64,000 nucleotides of DNA from Opitutia bacterium (lineage in GTDB: Bacteria > Verrucomicrobiota > Verrucomicrobiia > Opitutales > Opitutaceae), in the NCBI GenBank assembly GCA_016187945.1, contig JACPIT010000009.1, positions 558,001-622,000 on the forward strand, written 5' to 3'. The notes under the pieces were generated by a model. The model worked only from the letters and a program-made list of their open reading frames with translations, had not been told where the DNA came from and did no database searches. Below are positions 1 to 7,817 of this stretch, piece after piece (within the stretch, counting starts at the first letter, position 1; the number at the start of each line of letters is the position of its first letter). The position numbers and the translations under genes are program-made.

Positions 1-620
1 CGGTGCCGCACGCGGATTTCGTCACCACCACGACGCACAAGACTCTCCGCGGTCCGCGCGGCGGCCTCATCCTTTGCCGCGCGGCGCACGCGAAGGCGAT
101 CGACTCCGCCGTGTTCCCCGGCACGCAGGGCGGCCCGCTCATGCACGTCATCGCCGCCAAGGCCGTGTGCTTCGGCGAGGCGCTGAAGCCCGAGTTCAAA
201 ACCTACTCCGGCCACGTCGTGAAAAACGCGAAGGCCCTCGCCGACGCGATGGTCGCACGCGGCTACAAGATCGTCTCCGGCACGACCGACAACCACCTCA
301 TGCTCGTCGATCTCCGCGCCAAGTTGCCCAACCTCACGGGCAAGGTCGCGCAGGAGACGCTCGATAAGGCCAACATCACCTGCAACAAGAACACCGTGCC
401 GTTCGAGACGCGCTCGCCGTTCCAGGCCTCCGGCATCCGCCTCGGCTCGCCGGCGATGACGACCCGCGGCTTCAAGGAAGCGGACTTCCAGCAGGTCGCC
501 GAGCTGATCGACCGCGTCCTCGTCGCCATCGGCACCGAAGCCGAGGCCGCGACGCTCGCGGACGTGAAGGCCAAGGTCGTCGCGCTCACGAGCAAGTTCC
601 CGCTGCCTTACCACGCTTGA
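1..620 (+). CDS. glyA: Serine hydroxymethyltransferase, C-terminal part (runs off the left edge)
   Basis: SHMT interconverts serine and glycine with tetrahydrofolate and supplies one-carbon units in the cytosol. About 205 residues of the C-terminal half are visible. The segment [14 protein letters not shown] holds the lysine that forms the internal aldimine with PLP and is diagnostic of the family. The following stretch ([18 protein letters not shown]) is also typical SHMT. The frame is open to the window edge, so the true start lies outside. A palindromic repeat follows the stop codon. Identity is very secure. Confidence 0.96.
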   Translation, partial: VPHADFVTTTTHKTLRGPRGGLILCRAAHAKAIDSAVFPGTQGGPLMHVIAAKAVCFGEALKPEFKTYSGHVVKNAKALADAMVARGYKIVSGTTDNHLMLVDLRAKLPNLTGKVAQETLDKANITCNKNTVPFETRSPFQASGIRLGSPAMTTRGFKEADFQQVAELIDRVLVAIGTEAEAATLADVKAKVVALTSKFPLPYHA

Positions 621-630
621 AAACCTTCCG

Positions 631-717
631 AAGGTAGGGCGGGACCGCTGGGCCCGCCGCGAAATACGCCAAGCGGGCATCCACGAACGGCGCGCCCGGC
701 GGTCGCGCCCTACCTCG
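631..717. repeat. REP-like palindrome, 'GGTAGGGCG' family
   Basis: Inverted arms around AGGTAGGGCGGGACC and its imperfect complement ending CGCCCTACCT enclose a GC-rich centre. It fills the gap between glyA and the kinase gene. Similar arms occur near 6347-6420 and 38611-38647. Confidence 0.6.
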
Positions 718-730
718 GAGACGCTCTCTG

Positions 731-3436
731 ATGGAAAAACCCGCCGCGCTGTCGGCACTCGTCGCCCATCGCCGCGCGCTCGTCGCCGCGGTGGTGGCCG
801 TGGGCGTGACCTTTTCCGCAGTCGGCTGGTGGTTCGTCCGCAACACCGAGGAACGTCGCATCGAAGCGACGTTCCAGCGCCGCTCGGCCGTGCAAGTGCG
901 GCTCGCGCGCGAGCGCCTGCAGTTGCACGAAGAAGTCGCCCGCGGCCTGCGCGCCTACCTCGAGAACTCCGACAACGTCACGGAAGCGGACTTCGCCGCC
1001 TACACGCGTCCGCTGCTCGAGCGCCTGCCGGCCGCGCGCGTCTTCGAGTGGGCGCCGCGAGTGCCGCGCGCGCAACGCCGCGACTTTGAAGCGGCGCAGG
1101 CCGCCGCGCATGCCGGATTTCGCCTCTGGGAGCGCGACGTCGCCGGCCAGATCGGCACGCCCGCGATCGCCGCGCGCGAGCGCGACGAATATTGGCCCAT
1201 CGCGTTCATCGAGCCCGTCGGCGGAAACGAGGCCACGCTCGGCTTCGATCTGTTTTCGAGCACCATCACACGCCCGATGCTCGACGCTGCGCGCGCCACG
1301 CGCCAGATGCGAGCGAGCCCCCAGGTGCGGCTCATCCGCACGCGCGACAAGGACCGCGGCGCCGGCGTGATTTTCATCACGCCCGTGTTTCGCGCCGCCG
1401 CCGCCAACGCCGCCTCTGATGGCTTCATCGGTTTCATCCAGTCGATCTTCTCCGTCGATTTCCTGCTGAAACAAATTCACGCCGAAGCGCCGGACGACGC
1501 GCTCGACCTCGCCTACTTCGACGACAGCGCGCAGTTCGAGCATCTGAAACTCCTCTACGCGCACATCGGCAGCCACGAATACAGCGGCAGTCGCGACGCC
1601 GCGCCCTCCGCGATCACGGCGCCGCGATTTCCCGCGCCCGGAACGGAGGCGGTGAGCGAGACGTTCACGGTCGGCGGCCGCGCGTGGCGCCTCGTCGTCG
1701 CGCCGAATCCAGCGTGGGTCGCACAGCAGCGCACGACCGTGCCGTGGCTCGTGCTCGGCGTGCTGCTGGCGTTCACCGCGCTCGCCGCGCTGCTGACGCA
1801 CGCGCTGCTCTCGCGCACCGCCCGCATCGAGAGCGAGGTCGCGCTGCGCACCGCGGAACTCGCCGAGAGCGAACGCCGCCTCGCCTCGCTGCTCTCCGAC
1901 ATGCCCGGCGCCGCCTACCGCTCGGAGCCGCGCGAACCGTTTCGCACGACCTTCGCGAGCGAAGGCATCAAGGCGCTCTCCGGCTACGCGCCCGAGGATT
2001 TTGTCTCCGGCCGAGTTAGCTGGGAAAGCCTGATGCGCACCGACGACGCCGCCGAGACCACGCGCCGCGTCGCCGCCGCGCTCGAGCGCCACGAGACCTT
2101 CGAGCTCGAATACCGCATCCGCCACGCCGACGACACCGAACGCCACATCTGGGAACGCGGCCACGGCGTCTACGACGACGCCGGACAGCTCGTCGGCATC
2201 GAAGGCCTGATGGTCGACGCCTCCGCGCGCAAAGCGGCCGAGGAACGCGCACGGGAGTTCGACCGCCAGATCGTCGAGACGCAGAAGCTCGAGAGTCTCG
2301 GCGTGCTCGCCGGCGGCATCGCGCACGATTTCAACAACCTCCTCACGGCCGTCCTCGGCAACGCCTCCATCGCGCGCCAGACGCTCCCGCTCGCGAGCCC
2401 GCTGCACTCGCAGTTGCAGCAGATCGAAAAAGCCGCGCGCCGCGCCGCCGAACTTTGCGCGCAAATGCTCGCCTACGCCGGCAAAAGCCAGCTCACCACT
2501 GCACGCGTCAATCTCACCGACCTCGTGCGCGACACCACGCAACTCCTCGAAGTCACGCTGGGCAAAAGCACGCGCCTCCAACTCCGCCTGATGACCGACC
2601 TGCCGCACGTGCAGGCCGACGCCACGCAGCTCCGTCAGATCGTGATGAACCTCGTCATCAACGCCGCCGACGCCATCGGCGACCGCGCGGGCGAAGTCGT
2701 GCTGCGGACCTTCACGCTCGAAGCAACTCGCGAGGAACTCGCCGCCGCGGTCGAGCGCCCCGATCTACCGACCGGCCGCTACGTCGGTCTCGAAGTCCGC
2801 GACAACGGCGTGGGCATGCCGCCCGAGATGCTCGCGCGGATCTTCGAACCGTTTTTCACCACGAAATTTTCCGGCCGCGGACTCGGCCTCTCGGCCGTGC
2901 TCGGCATCGTGCGCAGCCACCACGGCGCGCTCTTCGTCGAATCGCAACCGGGCGCCGGCTCGACGTTCCGCCTGCTCCTGCCCGCGGCGACCACGCCGGT
3001 CGCCGCGTTGTTGCCCCCGGCCGCGTCGACCGCGAGCGCGACCGGTTCCTCCGCGACGCCTGCGCTCCGCGGCACCGTGCTCGTGGTCGACGACGAGGTG
3101 CACGTCCGCGAAATGACGGCGCTCGCGCTCCAACTGGCCGGGCTCGAGGTGATGGAAGCGGCCGAGGGCGAGAGGGCGCTCCAGCTTTGCCGCGAGCATC
3201 CGGAGATCGTCGATCTCATCCTGCTCGACCTGACGATGCCCGGCCTGTCCGGCGAGGAGACGCTGCGCCGCCTGCGCATGCAGGGCGCGACGCAGAAGGT
3301 GATTCTCATCAGCGGCTACAGCGCCGCCGACACGGCGAAGCGTTGCGCGCAGCTCGGCGCGGTGGCGTTCCTGCAAAAACCCTTCGAGATCGCGGAGCTG
3401 ATGGCCGAGCTGAGGAAGCACCTGCCGTCCCCGTAG
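731..3436 (+). CDS. CHASE-PAS hybrid sensor histidine kinase with C-terminal receiver
   Basis: A membrane-bound hybrid kinase of 901 residues. An N-terminal membrane segment (about 17-36) is followed by an extracytoplasmic CHASE sensor domain (about 60-310), recognisable from the WAPRVP, YWPIAFIEPVGGN and LGFDL segments. A second membrane segment (about 335-360) leads to a PAS domain (about 385-510). The H-box GIAHDFNN carries the phospho-acceptor His532, then come the ATPase N-box, DNGVG and GLGLSAV motifs. A receiver domain follows with the acidic VDDE and phospho-acceptor Asp833 in LLDLTMP. The ligand is unknown; CHASE domains often bind small adenine-like or peptide ligands. No output regulator gene is adjacent. 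Confidence 0.9.
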   Translation: MEKPAALSALVAHRRALVAAVVAVGVTFSAVGWWFVRNTEERRIEATFQRRSAVQVRLARERLQLHEEVARGLRAYLENSDNVTEADFAAYTRPLLERLPAARVFEWAPRVPRAQRRDFEAAQAAAHAGFRLWERDVAGQIGTPAIAARERDEYWPIAFIEPVGGNEATLGFDLFSSTITRPMLDAARATRQMRASPQVRLIRTRDKDRGAGVIFITPVFRAAAANAASDGFIGFIQSIFSVDFLLKQIHAEAPDDALDLAYFDDSAQFEHLKLLYAHIGSHEYSGSRDAAPSAITAPRFPAPGTEAVSETFTVGGRAWRLVVAPNPAWVAQQRTTVPWLVLGVLLAFTALAALLTHALLSRTARIESEVALRTAELAESERRLASLLSDMPGAAYRSEPREPFRTTFASEGIKALSGYAPEDFVSGRVSWESLMRTDDAAETTRRVAAALERHETFELEYRIRHADDTERHIWERGHGVYDDAGQLVGIEGLMVDASARKAAEERAREFDRQIVETQKLESLGVLAGGIAHDFNNLLTAVLGNASIARQTLPLASPLHSQLQQIEKAARRAAELCAQMLAYAGKSQLTTARVNLTDLVRDTTQLLEVTLGKSTRLQLRLMTDLPHVQADATQLRQIVMNLVINAADAIGDRAGEVVLRTFTLEATREELAAAVERPDLPTGRYVGLEVRDNGVGMPPEMLARIFEPFFTTKFSGRGLGLSAVLGIVRSHHGALFVESQPGAGSTFRLLLPAATTPVAALLPPAASTASATGSSATPALRGTVLVVDDEVHVREMTALALQLAGLEVMEAAEGERALQLCREHPEIVDLILLDLTMPGLSGEETLRRLRMQGATQKVILISGYSAADTAKRCAQLGAVAFLQKPFEIAELMAELRKHLPSP

Positions 3437-3450
3437 CCGGCGCGTCCGAG

Positions 3451-3512
3451 GTAGCGCGGTGCTTCAGCCCGCGCTGAAAAATCCCCGGACGCGGGCTGAA
3501 GCACCGCGCTAC
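3451..3512. repeat. REP-like palindrome, 'GTAGCGCGGTGCTTCAGCCC' family
   Basis: A near-perfect inverted repeat, GTAGCGCGGTGCTTCAGCCC and its complement, around a short AT-containing centre. Another copy is at 18305-18364 and a half copy at 13889-13905. Confidence 0.8.
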
Positions 3513-3535
3513 TCCCAGCCCACGCCCGCGTGAAC

Positions 3536-3616
3536 TGTAGGAGCGGCTTTACGCCGCGATTCGTTCGCGCGCGGCATGCGCCTCGCAGCCGATCGCGGCG
3601 TAAAGCCGCCCCTGTA
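3536..3616. repeat. REP-like palindrome, 'GTAGGAGCGGCTTTACGCCG' family
   Basis: Inverted arms of about 25 bp start TGTAGGAGCGGCTTTACGCC and close with the complement. This is the most frequent family here, with copies at 10495, 13791, 36187 and 42621. Confidence 0.85.
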
Positions 3617-3722
3617 GTTTCCGGTCGTCGCGACATAAGCCCGCGCTTCGCCGCGCCGCACGTCGTTTAATCCCGCTCGCGGTCGCGAAACGGGCTTTGC
3701 GCGGCGGCGTCTTTTCGCCAAC

Positions 3723-5066
3723 GTGCCCGTTCCTGTGTCCACGCCTCCCTCATCGCCCAAGCCGCTCTCGCTCGGCGTCATTTTCCTGACGCTCTATATC
3801 GACCTGATCGGCTTCTCGATTTTCTTCCCGCTCGGGCCGGAGCTGCTGCGCTACTACATCGCGCACGAGCCGCAAGGCGGGCTGTTCACCAACCTCTTCG
3901 CGCACCTGCAAACGCTCGCGCACTCGTCGGCGAATCCCGAGATGGCCACCGGCGCGCTCTTCGCCGGCCTCATCGGTTCGATCTACGCGTTCATGCAGTT
4001 CCTGTTCTCGCCGGTCTGGGGCGCGCGGTCCGATCGCGTCGGTCGCCGGCCCGTGCTGCTGCTCACCGTGGCGGGCAACGTCGTCAGCTACCTGCTGCTC
4101 GTGTTCAGCGGCTCGTTCGTCGTGTTCCTCCTCAGCCGCATCTTCGCCGGCATCATGGGCGGCAACCTCGCCGTCGCGGTCGCGTCAGTCGCCGACGTCA
4201 CGACGCGCGAGAATCGCGCCAAGGGCATGGGCGTGGTCGGCGCGGCGTTCGGCCTCGGCTTCCTCACCGGCCCCGCGATCGGCGGACTCACGTCGGGTTT
4301 CAATCTCCTCGCGCATCACCCGAGTCTCGCGGCGTGGGGCATTCATCCGTTCAGCATTCCGGCTGCGATCGGCCTTGGCCTTTGCCTGCTCAACCTCGTT
4401 TGGATCGGCGCGCGCTTCCACGAGACGCTCCCGCCCGAGCGGCGCGGCGCCGGTGCGACGCTGCGCGAGCGCAATCCCCTGCGTGCGCTGCTCACGCTGC
4501 CCGACCGCGCGATCCGGCGCGCCAATGTCGTGGGTTTTCTGCTCACGTTCGGGTTCAGCTTTTTTGAAACGCTGATCACGTTCTTCATGGCCGACCGCTT
4601 CGGCTACACGCCGCGCGACCTCGTGAGCATCTTCGTCTTCAACGGCACGGTCTCGATCTTCACGCAGGGTTTCCTCGTCCGGCGCTTCGTGCCGAAGATG
4701 GGCGAGAAACGCGCCGCGACGATGGGCCTCGGCCTCGTCGCGCTCGGCATGCTCGGCATCGGCCTGTCGGTCGGGCTCGCACGCTCGGTGCCGCTGCTGT
4801 TCGTGGCGCTGGCGTGCTGCTCCGTCGGCTCCGGCTTCGCCAACGTCGGCCTCCAATCCCTGATCTCGCTTTACGCTCCGCCCGACGAACAGGGCAAGGT
4901 CACGGGCATCTTCCGCTCGCTCGGCTTCCTCGCGCGCGCGTGCAGCCCGGCAGTCGCCGGCGTTTTGTTTTTCCAACTCGGCGGCACCGCAGCCTTCTCG
5001 ATCGCCGCGGCGTTGCTCTGCGTGCCGTTTGCCGTCAGCACCGCCTTGCCCCAGCCGCACAAATGA
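3723..5066 (+). CDS. MFS transporter, TetA-like drug/proton antiporter type
   Basis: A 447-residue inner-membrane transporter with about 12 hydrophobic segments. The loop between helices 2 and 3 has the MFS motif A (GARSDRVGRRPVLL), typical of the DHA1/TetA group. The start is GTG at 3723. The stop overlaps the ATG of the next gene by an ATGA junction, so the two are probably co-translated. The substrate cannot be told from sequence; drug export is only one option. There is an unusually long loop of about 35 residues after helix 1. Confidence 0.85.
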   Translation: MPVPVSTPPSSPKPLSLGVIFLTLYIDLIGFSIFFPLGPELLRYYIAHEPQGGLFTNLFAHLQTLAHSSANPEMATGALFAGLIGSIYAFMQFLFSPVWGARSDRVGRRPVLLLTVAGNVVSYLLLVFSGSFVVFLLSRIFAGIMGGNLAVAVASVADVTTRENRAKGMGVVGAAFGLGFLTGPAIGGLTSGFNLLAHHPSLAAWGIHPFSIPAAIGLGLCLLNLVWIGARFHETLPPERRGAGATLRERNPLRALLTLPDRAIRRANVVGFLLTFGFSFFETLITFFMADRFGYTPRDLVSIFVFNGTVSIFTQGFLVRRFVPKMGEKRAATMGLGLVALGMLGIGLSVGLARSVPLLFVALACCSVGSGFANVGLQSLISLYAPPDEQGKVTGIFRSLGFLARACSPAVAGVLFFQLGGTAAFSIAAALLCVPFAVSTALPQPHK

Positions 5067-6268
5067 TCCGCTTCACCCGCGTCGCCCTCTGGACTCTCGC
5101 CGCTGCGCTCTGGATCGCGGCGGGCACGGGTTGCGCGAACCTGCCGTTCGGTCGCGGCCCGGGCAAAACCGTCGTCGAAACGAAAGCCGCCACGCTGCCG
5201 GCGCGCGTTCTCTCGAACTATTTCATCGTCGAGGCGGAGCAGACCGACGGCACCGTGCGGCGCTTCCTCATCGACACCGGCTCGACCGCCACGTTCGTCT
5301 CCCGCGGCCTCGCCAAGGCCATCGGCGAAAAGAATCGCGACGGCGCGAAACGCACCGTGCCCGTCCGCTCGGCGAACAACGGCGAGATCACGCTCGAGAC
5401 CGTCACGCTGAAGCGCCTGCAGCTCGGCGACGCGAAGTTCGACCGCGTCGCCGCGCTCGTCTACGACTTCGAGGAGCTGTCCTCGCATCTCGGCGTCACC
5501 ATCGACGGCCTGATCGGTTTTCCCGTCTTCCGCGACGTGCTGCTCACGCTCGATTATCCGAACGCGAAACTCGTCCTCGCGCCGAACCGTCCGGGCGGCG
5601 TCCTCCCGCGCTCGACCGCGCGCGCGGCGGTGATCGCCTTCAACAACGAGCAGAGCACGCCGTTCATCCCCGTGCAGCTCGGCAACGAATCGTTCGTCGT
5701 GCTCGTCGACTCCGGCAGCGACGGCGGCCTGCAACTCAACCCCGTCGGCCTGCACCCGCGCTTCGCGTTCGGCCCGCGCGCCGGCACGCTCGTATCGTCG
5801 ATCTCGGGCGACCGTCCGCAGCAAGTCGGCCGACTCGGGCAAAATCTCCTGCTCGGCACACACACGGTCGAGCAGCCCGTCGTCGACGTCACCGACCAGC
5901 TCTCGTCGATCGGCGGCGAGTTGCTCCGACATTTCGCGGTGACCTTCGACCAGCGGCGCAACTACGCGACCTTCGCGCGCGACAGCGACGGTCCGGTGCG
6001 CATCGACGCGCGGCGCAGCACCGGTCTCTCGTTTTCGCGCTCGCCGGCGTATTGGCGCGTGATGCGCATCGTGCCCGATACGCCGACCACGCAGCTCGGC
6101 GTGCAGCAAGGCGACCTCGTCGTCCGCATCAACGGCGAGCCCGTCGCGAGCTGGAACTACGAGCGCTACGCCGTGCTGCTCGCGGGCGCCGCGAAGATCA
6201 CCTACACCTTCCTCACCGGCACGCGCGAATACGACGTGGAGATCCCGGTGTTCGAGCTGGTGCCGTAA
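5063..6268 (+). CDS. Lipoprotein with two retropepsin-like aspartyl protease motifs and a PDZ domain
   Basis: A 401-residue protein beginning with a signal peptide whose lipobox (GTGC) gives lipidation at Cys24, so it probably sits in the envelope. Two aspartic-protease motifs occur in one chain, DTGST (Asp71) and DSGSD (Asp216), as expected if the two halves pair into one active site. A PDZ-like domain occupies roughly residues 335-400 (LGVQQGDLVVRINGEPV). The ATG at 5063 is chosen because the signal peptide starts there; an upstream in-frame extension would lie inside the MFS gene. Coupling to the MFS gene suggests co-regulation, with no known functional link. Confidence 0.8.
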   Translation: MIRFTRVALWTLAAALWIAAGTGCANLPFGRGPGKTVVETKAATLPARVLSNYFIVEAEQTDGTVRRFLIDTGSTATFVSRGLAKAIGEKNRDGAKRTVPVRSANNGEITLETVTLKRLQLGDAKFDRVAALVYDFEELSSHLGVTIDGLIGFPVFRDVLLTLDYPNAKLVLAPNRPGGVLPRSTARAAVIAFNNEQSTPFIPVQLGNESFVVLVDSGSDGGLQLNPVGLHPRFAFGPRAGTLVSSISGDRPQQVGRLGQNLLLGTHTVEQPVVDVTDQLSSIGGELLRHFAVTFDQRRNYATFARDSDGPVRIDARRSTGLSFSRSPAYWRVMRIVPDTPTTQLGVQQGDLVVRINGEPVASWNYERYAVLLAGAAKITYTFLTGTREYDVEIPVFELVP

Positions 6269-6330
6269 GTAGCGCCGGTCTCCGACCGGCGTCCGCAGAT
6301 GCCTGATCCGACGTTAAGGTCGGACGCTGA
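6269..6330. repeat. REP-like palindrome, 'GTAGCGCCGGTC' family
   Basis: Starts directly after the stop codon of the protease gene with GTAGCGCCGGTCTCCGACCG, followed by a second small hairpin (GTCCGACCTTAACGTCGGAC-like on the complement). The same family occurs at 21873-21921 inside a gene and at 32507-32592. Confidence 0.7.
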
Positions 6331-6414
6331 CTCCGCTCCGCGCCGCAAATCGGCTCGTCGGGACGACTCGCCCTACCTTGCGCGCGACTCGCGGCAGCGT
6401 AGGGACTCGCGGCC

Positions 6415-7776
6415 CTACCCCCGCCGCAGCAAAAACGCCCCCGCGCCGTCGTGTCCGTCGATCCACGGATAAGCGAGCACGTGACGCTCCAGCTTCCACG
6501 GCGTGCGCGAGTGCTTGATGAACTGCTGCACGACCTGCTCATTCTCCGCCGGGTCGACGCTGCACGTCGAGTAGACGAGCCGGCCGCCCTCGCGCACGAG
6601 GCGCGCGGCGGCACGGAGCAGCGCGAGCTGTTGCGCGGCGTGCTTGGCGATGTCGCCTTCCTGCAGCCGCCACTTCACGTCGATGCGGTGGCGCATCACG
6701 CCCGTATTCGAGCACGGCGCGTCGAGCAGCACGGCGTCGTAGCTCTCGGGCAGGTTGAACTCCTTGAAAAACTTCGGAGCGATCTGCCGCAAGTCGCCGG
6801 GCATGAGCGCGACTTCCACGCCGGACGGCACGCGCGTCAGGTTTTCCTTCAACCGCTCGAAACGCACGTCACGCTCGCCGTCGGCCGCCGGCAAATCGAG
6901 CGCCACGATGCGGCCGGTCTTCATGACGTCGGCGATGAACAGGCTCTTGCCGCCCGGCGCCGCGCAGGCATCGAGGATCGTCTCGTTCGCGGCGGGCGCG
7001 AGGAGTTCGATGCACAGGCGCGTGGACGGATCCTGGAGATAGAGAGCGCCGGCTTGGGCGAGCTGGCGAACGTCGTCCCAGTGTCCAGCCTTCACCTCGA
7101 AATAGCCGGCCCATTTCGTCGGGGCGAGAAACGCCGGCGTCGCGTCCGCCGACCGCCAGCGCGCGTAGACGGGCGCGGGCTGCTGGTTCCATTCGAGCAA
7201 CTGCCGCGTCGCGTCCGCGCCGAACTGTTTTTCCCAGCGCGCCACCAGCCAAGCCGGATGCGACCACCGGTGCGCCAAGTCTTCCGGTTTCAGCGCTCCG
7301 CCCTCGGGCATCCGACCTCCATCTTCAGTTTTCAGTGCTCCGTCATCGGCGAGTCGGGCGGCGAGTTTCCTCGCGACGGCGTTGACGAGGCCCGCTTCCT
7401 TCGCGCTGGCGAGGCGTTTGGCCTTTTCGACGGCGTGGTGGACGATCTTCGCGGGCTCGGCCCCCGCTTCGAGCATTTCAAAGCCGGCGACGAAGAGCAC
7501 CGCACGCACCTTCGTGCGCGGCGCGCGGGCCATCAGGCCGGCGAGCGCGGCCTCGAGCCGGTCCGCCCAACGCACGACGCCGTAGAAAAGATGCTGGGCG
7601 CGCGCGCGTTCCTGCGGCGGCAGTCCCGGCGTAAGTTGTTCCAAGAGCGCATCCACGCGCGCCTTGGTCGCGAGCCAGCGTTCGGCAAGCAGCACGGCGG
7701 TCTCCCAACCGTCGCCGCCGGGCTTCAGAGAGTGTGAGCGGGGCTTGAGGAAACCCTGTTTGACAACGCTGCGCAT
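6415..7776 (-). CDS. rsmB: RsmB-type 16S rRNA (cytosine-5) methyltransferase
   Basis: Methylates a cytosine of 16S rRNA using S-adenosylmethionine. The N-terminal third resembles the NusB-like RNA-binding domain (ERARAQHLFYGVVRWADRLE). The C-terminal Rossmann domain has DACAAPGGKS (SAM binding), DAPCSNTGVMRH (motif IV Cys) and YSTCSVDPAEN (catalytic Cys of motif VI). The start at 7776 leaves 41 bp to the divergent greA-like gene; an ATG at 7815 is also in frame but leaves almost no promoter space. The linker between the domains contains an insertion of about 23 residues encoded by ten heptamer repeats. Confidence 0.85.
   Translation of the reverse strand: MRSVVKQGFLKPRSHSLKPGGDGWETAVLLAERWLATKARVDALLEQLTPGLPPQERARAQHLFYGVVRWADRLEAALAGLMARAPRTKVRAVLFVAGFEMLEAGAEPAKIVHHAVEKAKRLASAKEAGLVNAVARKLAARLADDGALKTEDGGRMPEGGALKPEDLAHRWSHPAWLVARWEKQFGADATRQLLEWNQQPAPVYARWRSADATPAFLAPTKWAGYFEVKAGHWDDVRQLAQAGALYLQDPSTRLCIELLAPAANETILDACAAPGGKSLFIADVMKTGRIVALDLPAADGERDVRFERLKENLTRVPSGVEVALMPGDLRQIAPKFFKEFNLPESYDAVLLDAPCSNTGVMRHRIDVKWRLQEGDIAKHAAQQLALLRAAARLVREGGRLVYSTCSVDPAENEQVVQQFIKHSRTPWKLERHVLAYPWIDGHDGAGAFLLRRG
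7281..7350. repeat. Degenerate heptamer tandem repeat (10 units) inside rsmB
   Basis: Ten consecutive 7-bp units of the form NYTCNGN, for example CTTCCGG, TTTCAGC, CCTCCAT and CTTCAGT; TC at unit positions 3-4 is invariant. On the coding strand it gives a low-complexity acidic/glycine-rich linker between the NusB-like and methyltransferase domains. Confidence 0.75.
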
Positions 7777-7817
7777 TACGGACTGAACTAACCCTTTCAA
7801 CGACTCGCTACGCAAAT

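Noticed and set aside
710-2608. Long minus-strand open frame of 632 codons opposite the CHASE kinase gene
   Set aside because: It lies entirely antisense to a well-supported kinase, is rich in Arg/Ala/Gly, and shows no domain. Such shadow frames are expected in high-GC genes; the same reasoning removed the 1247-codon antisense frame at 60203-63946.
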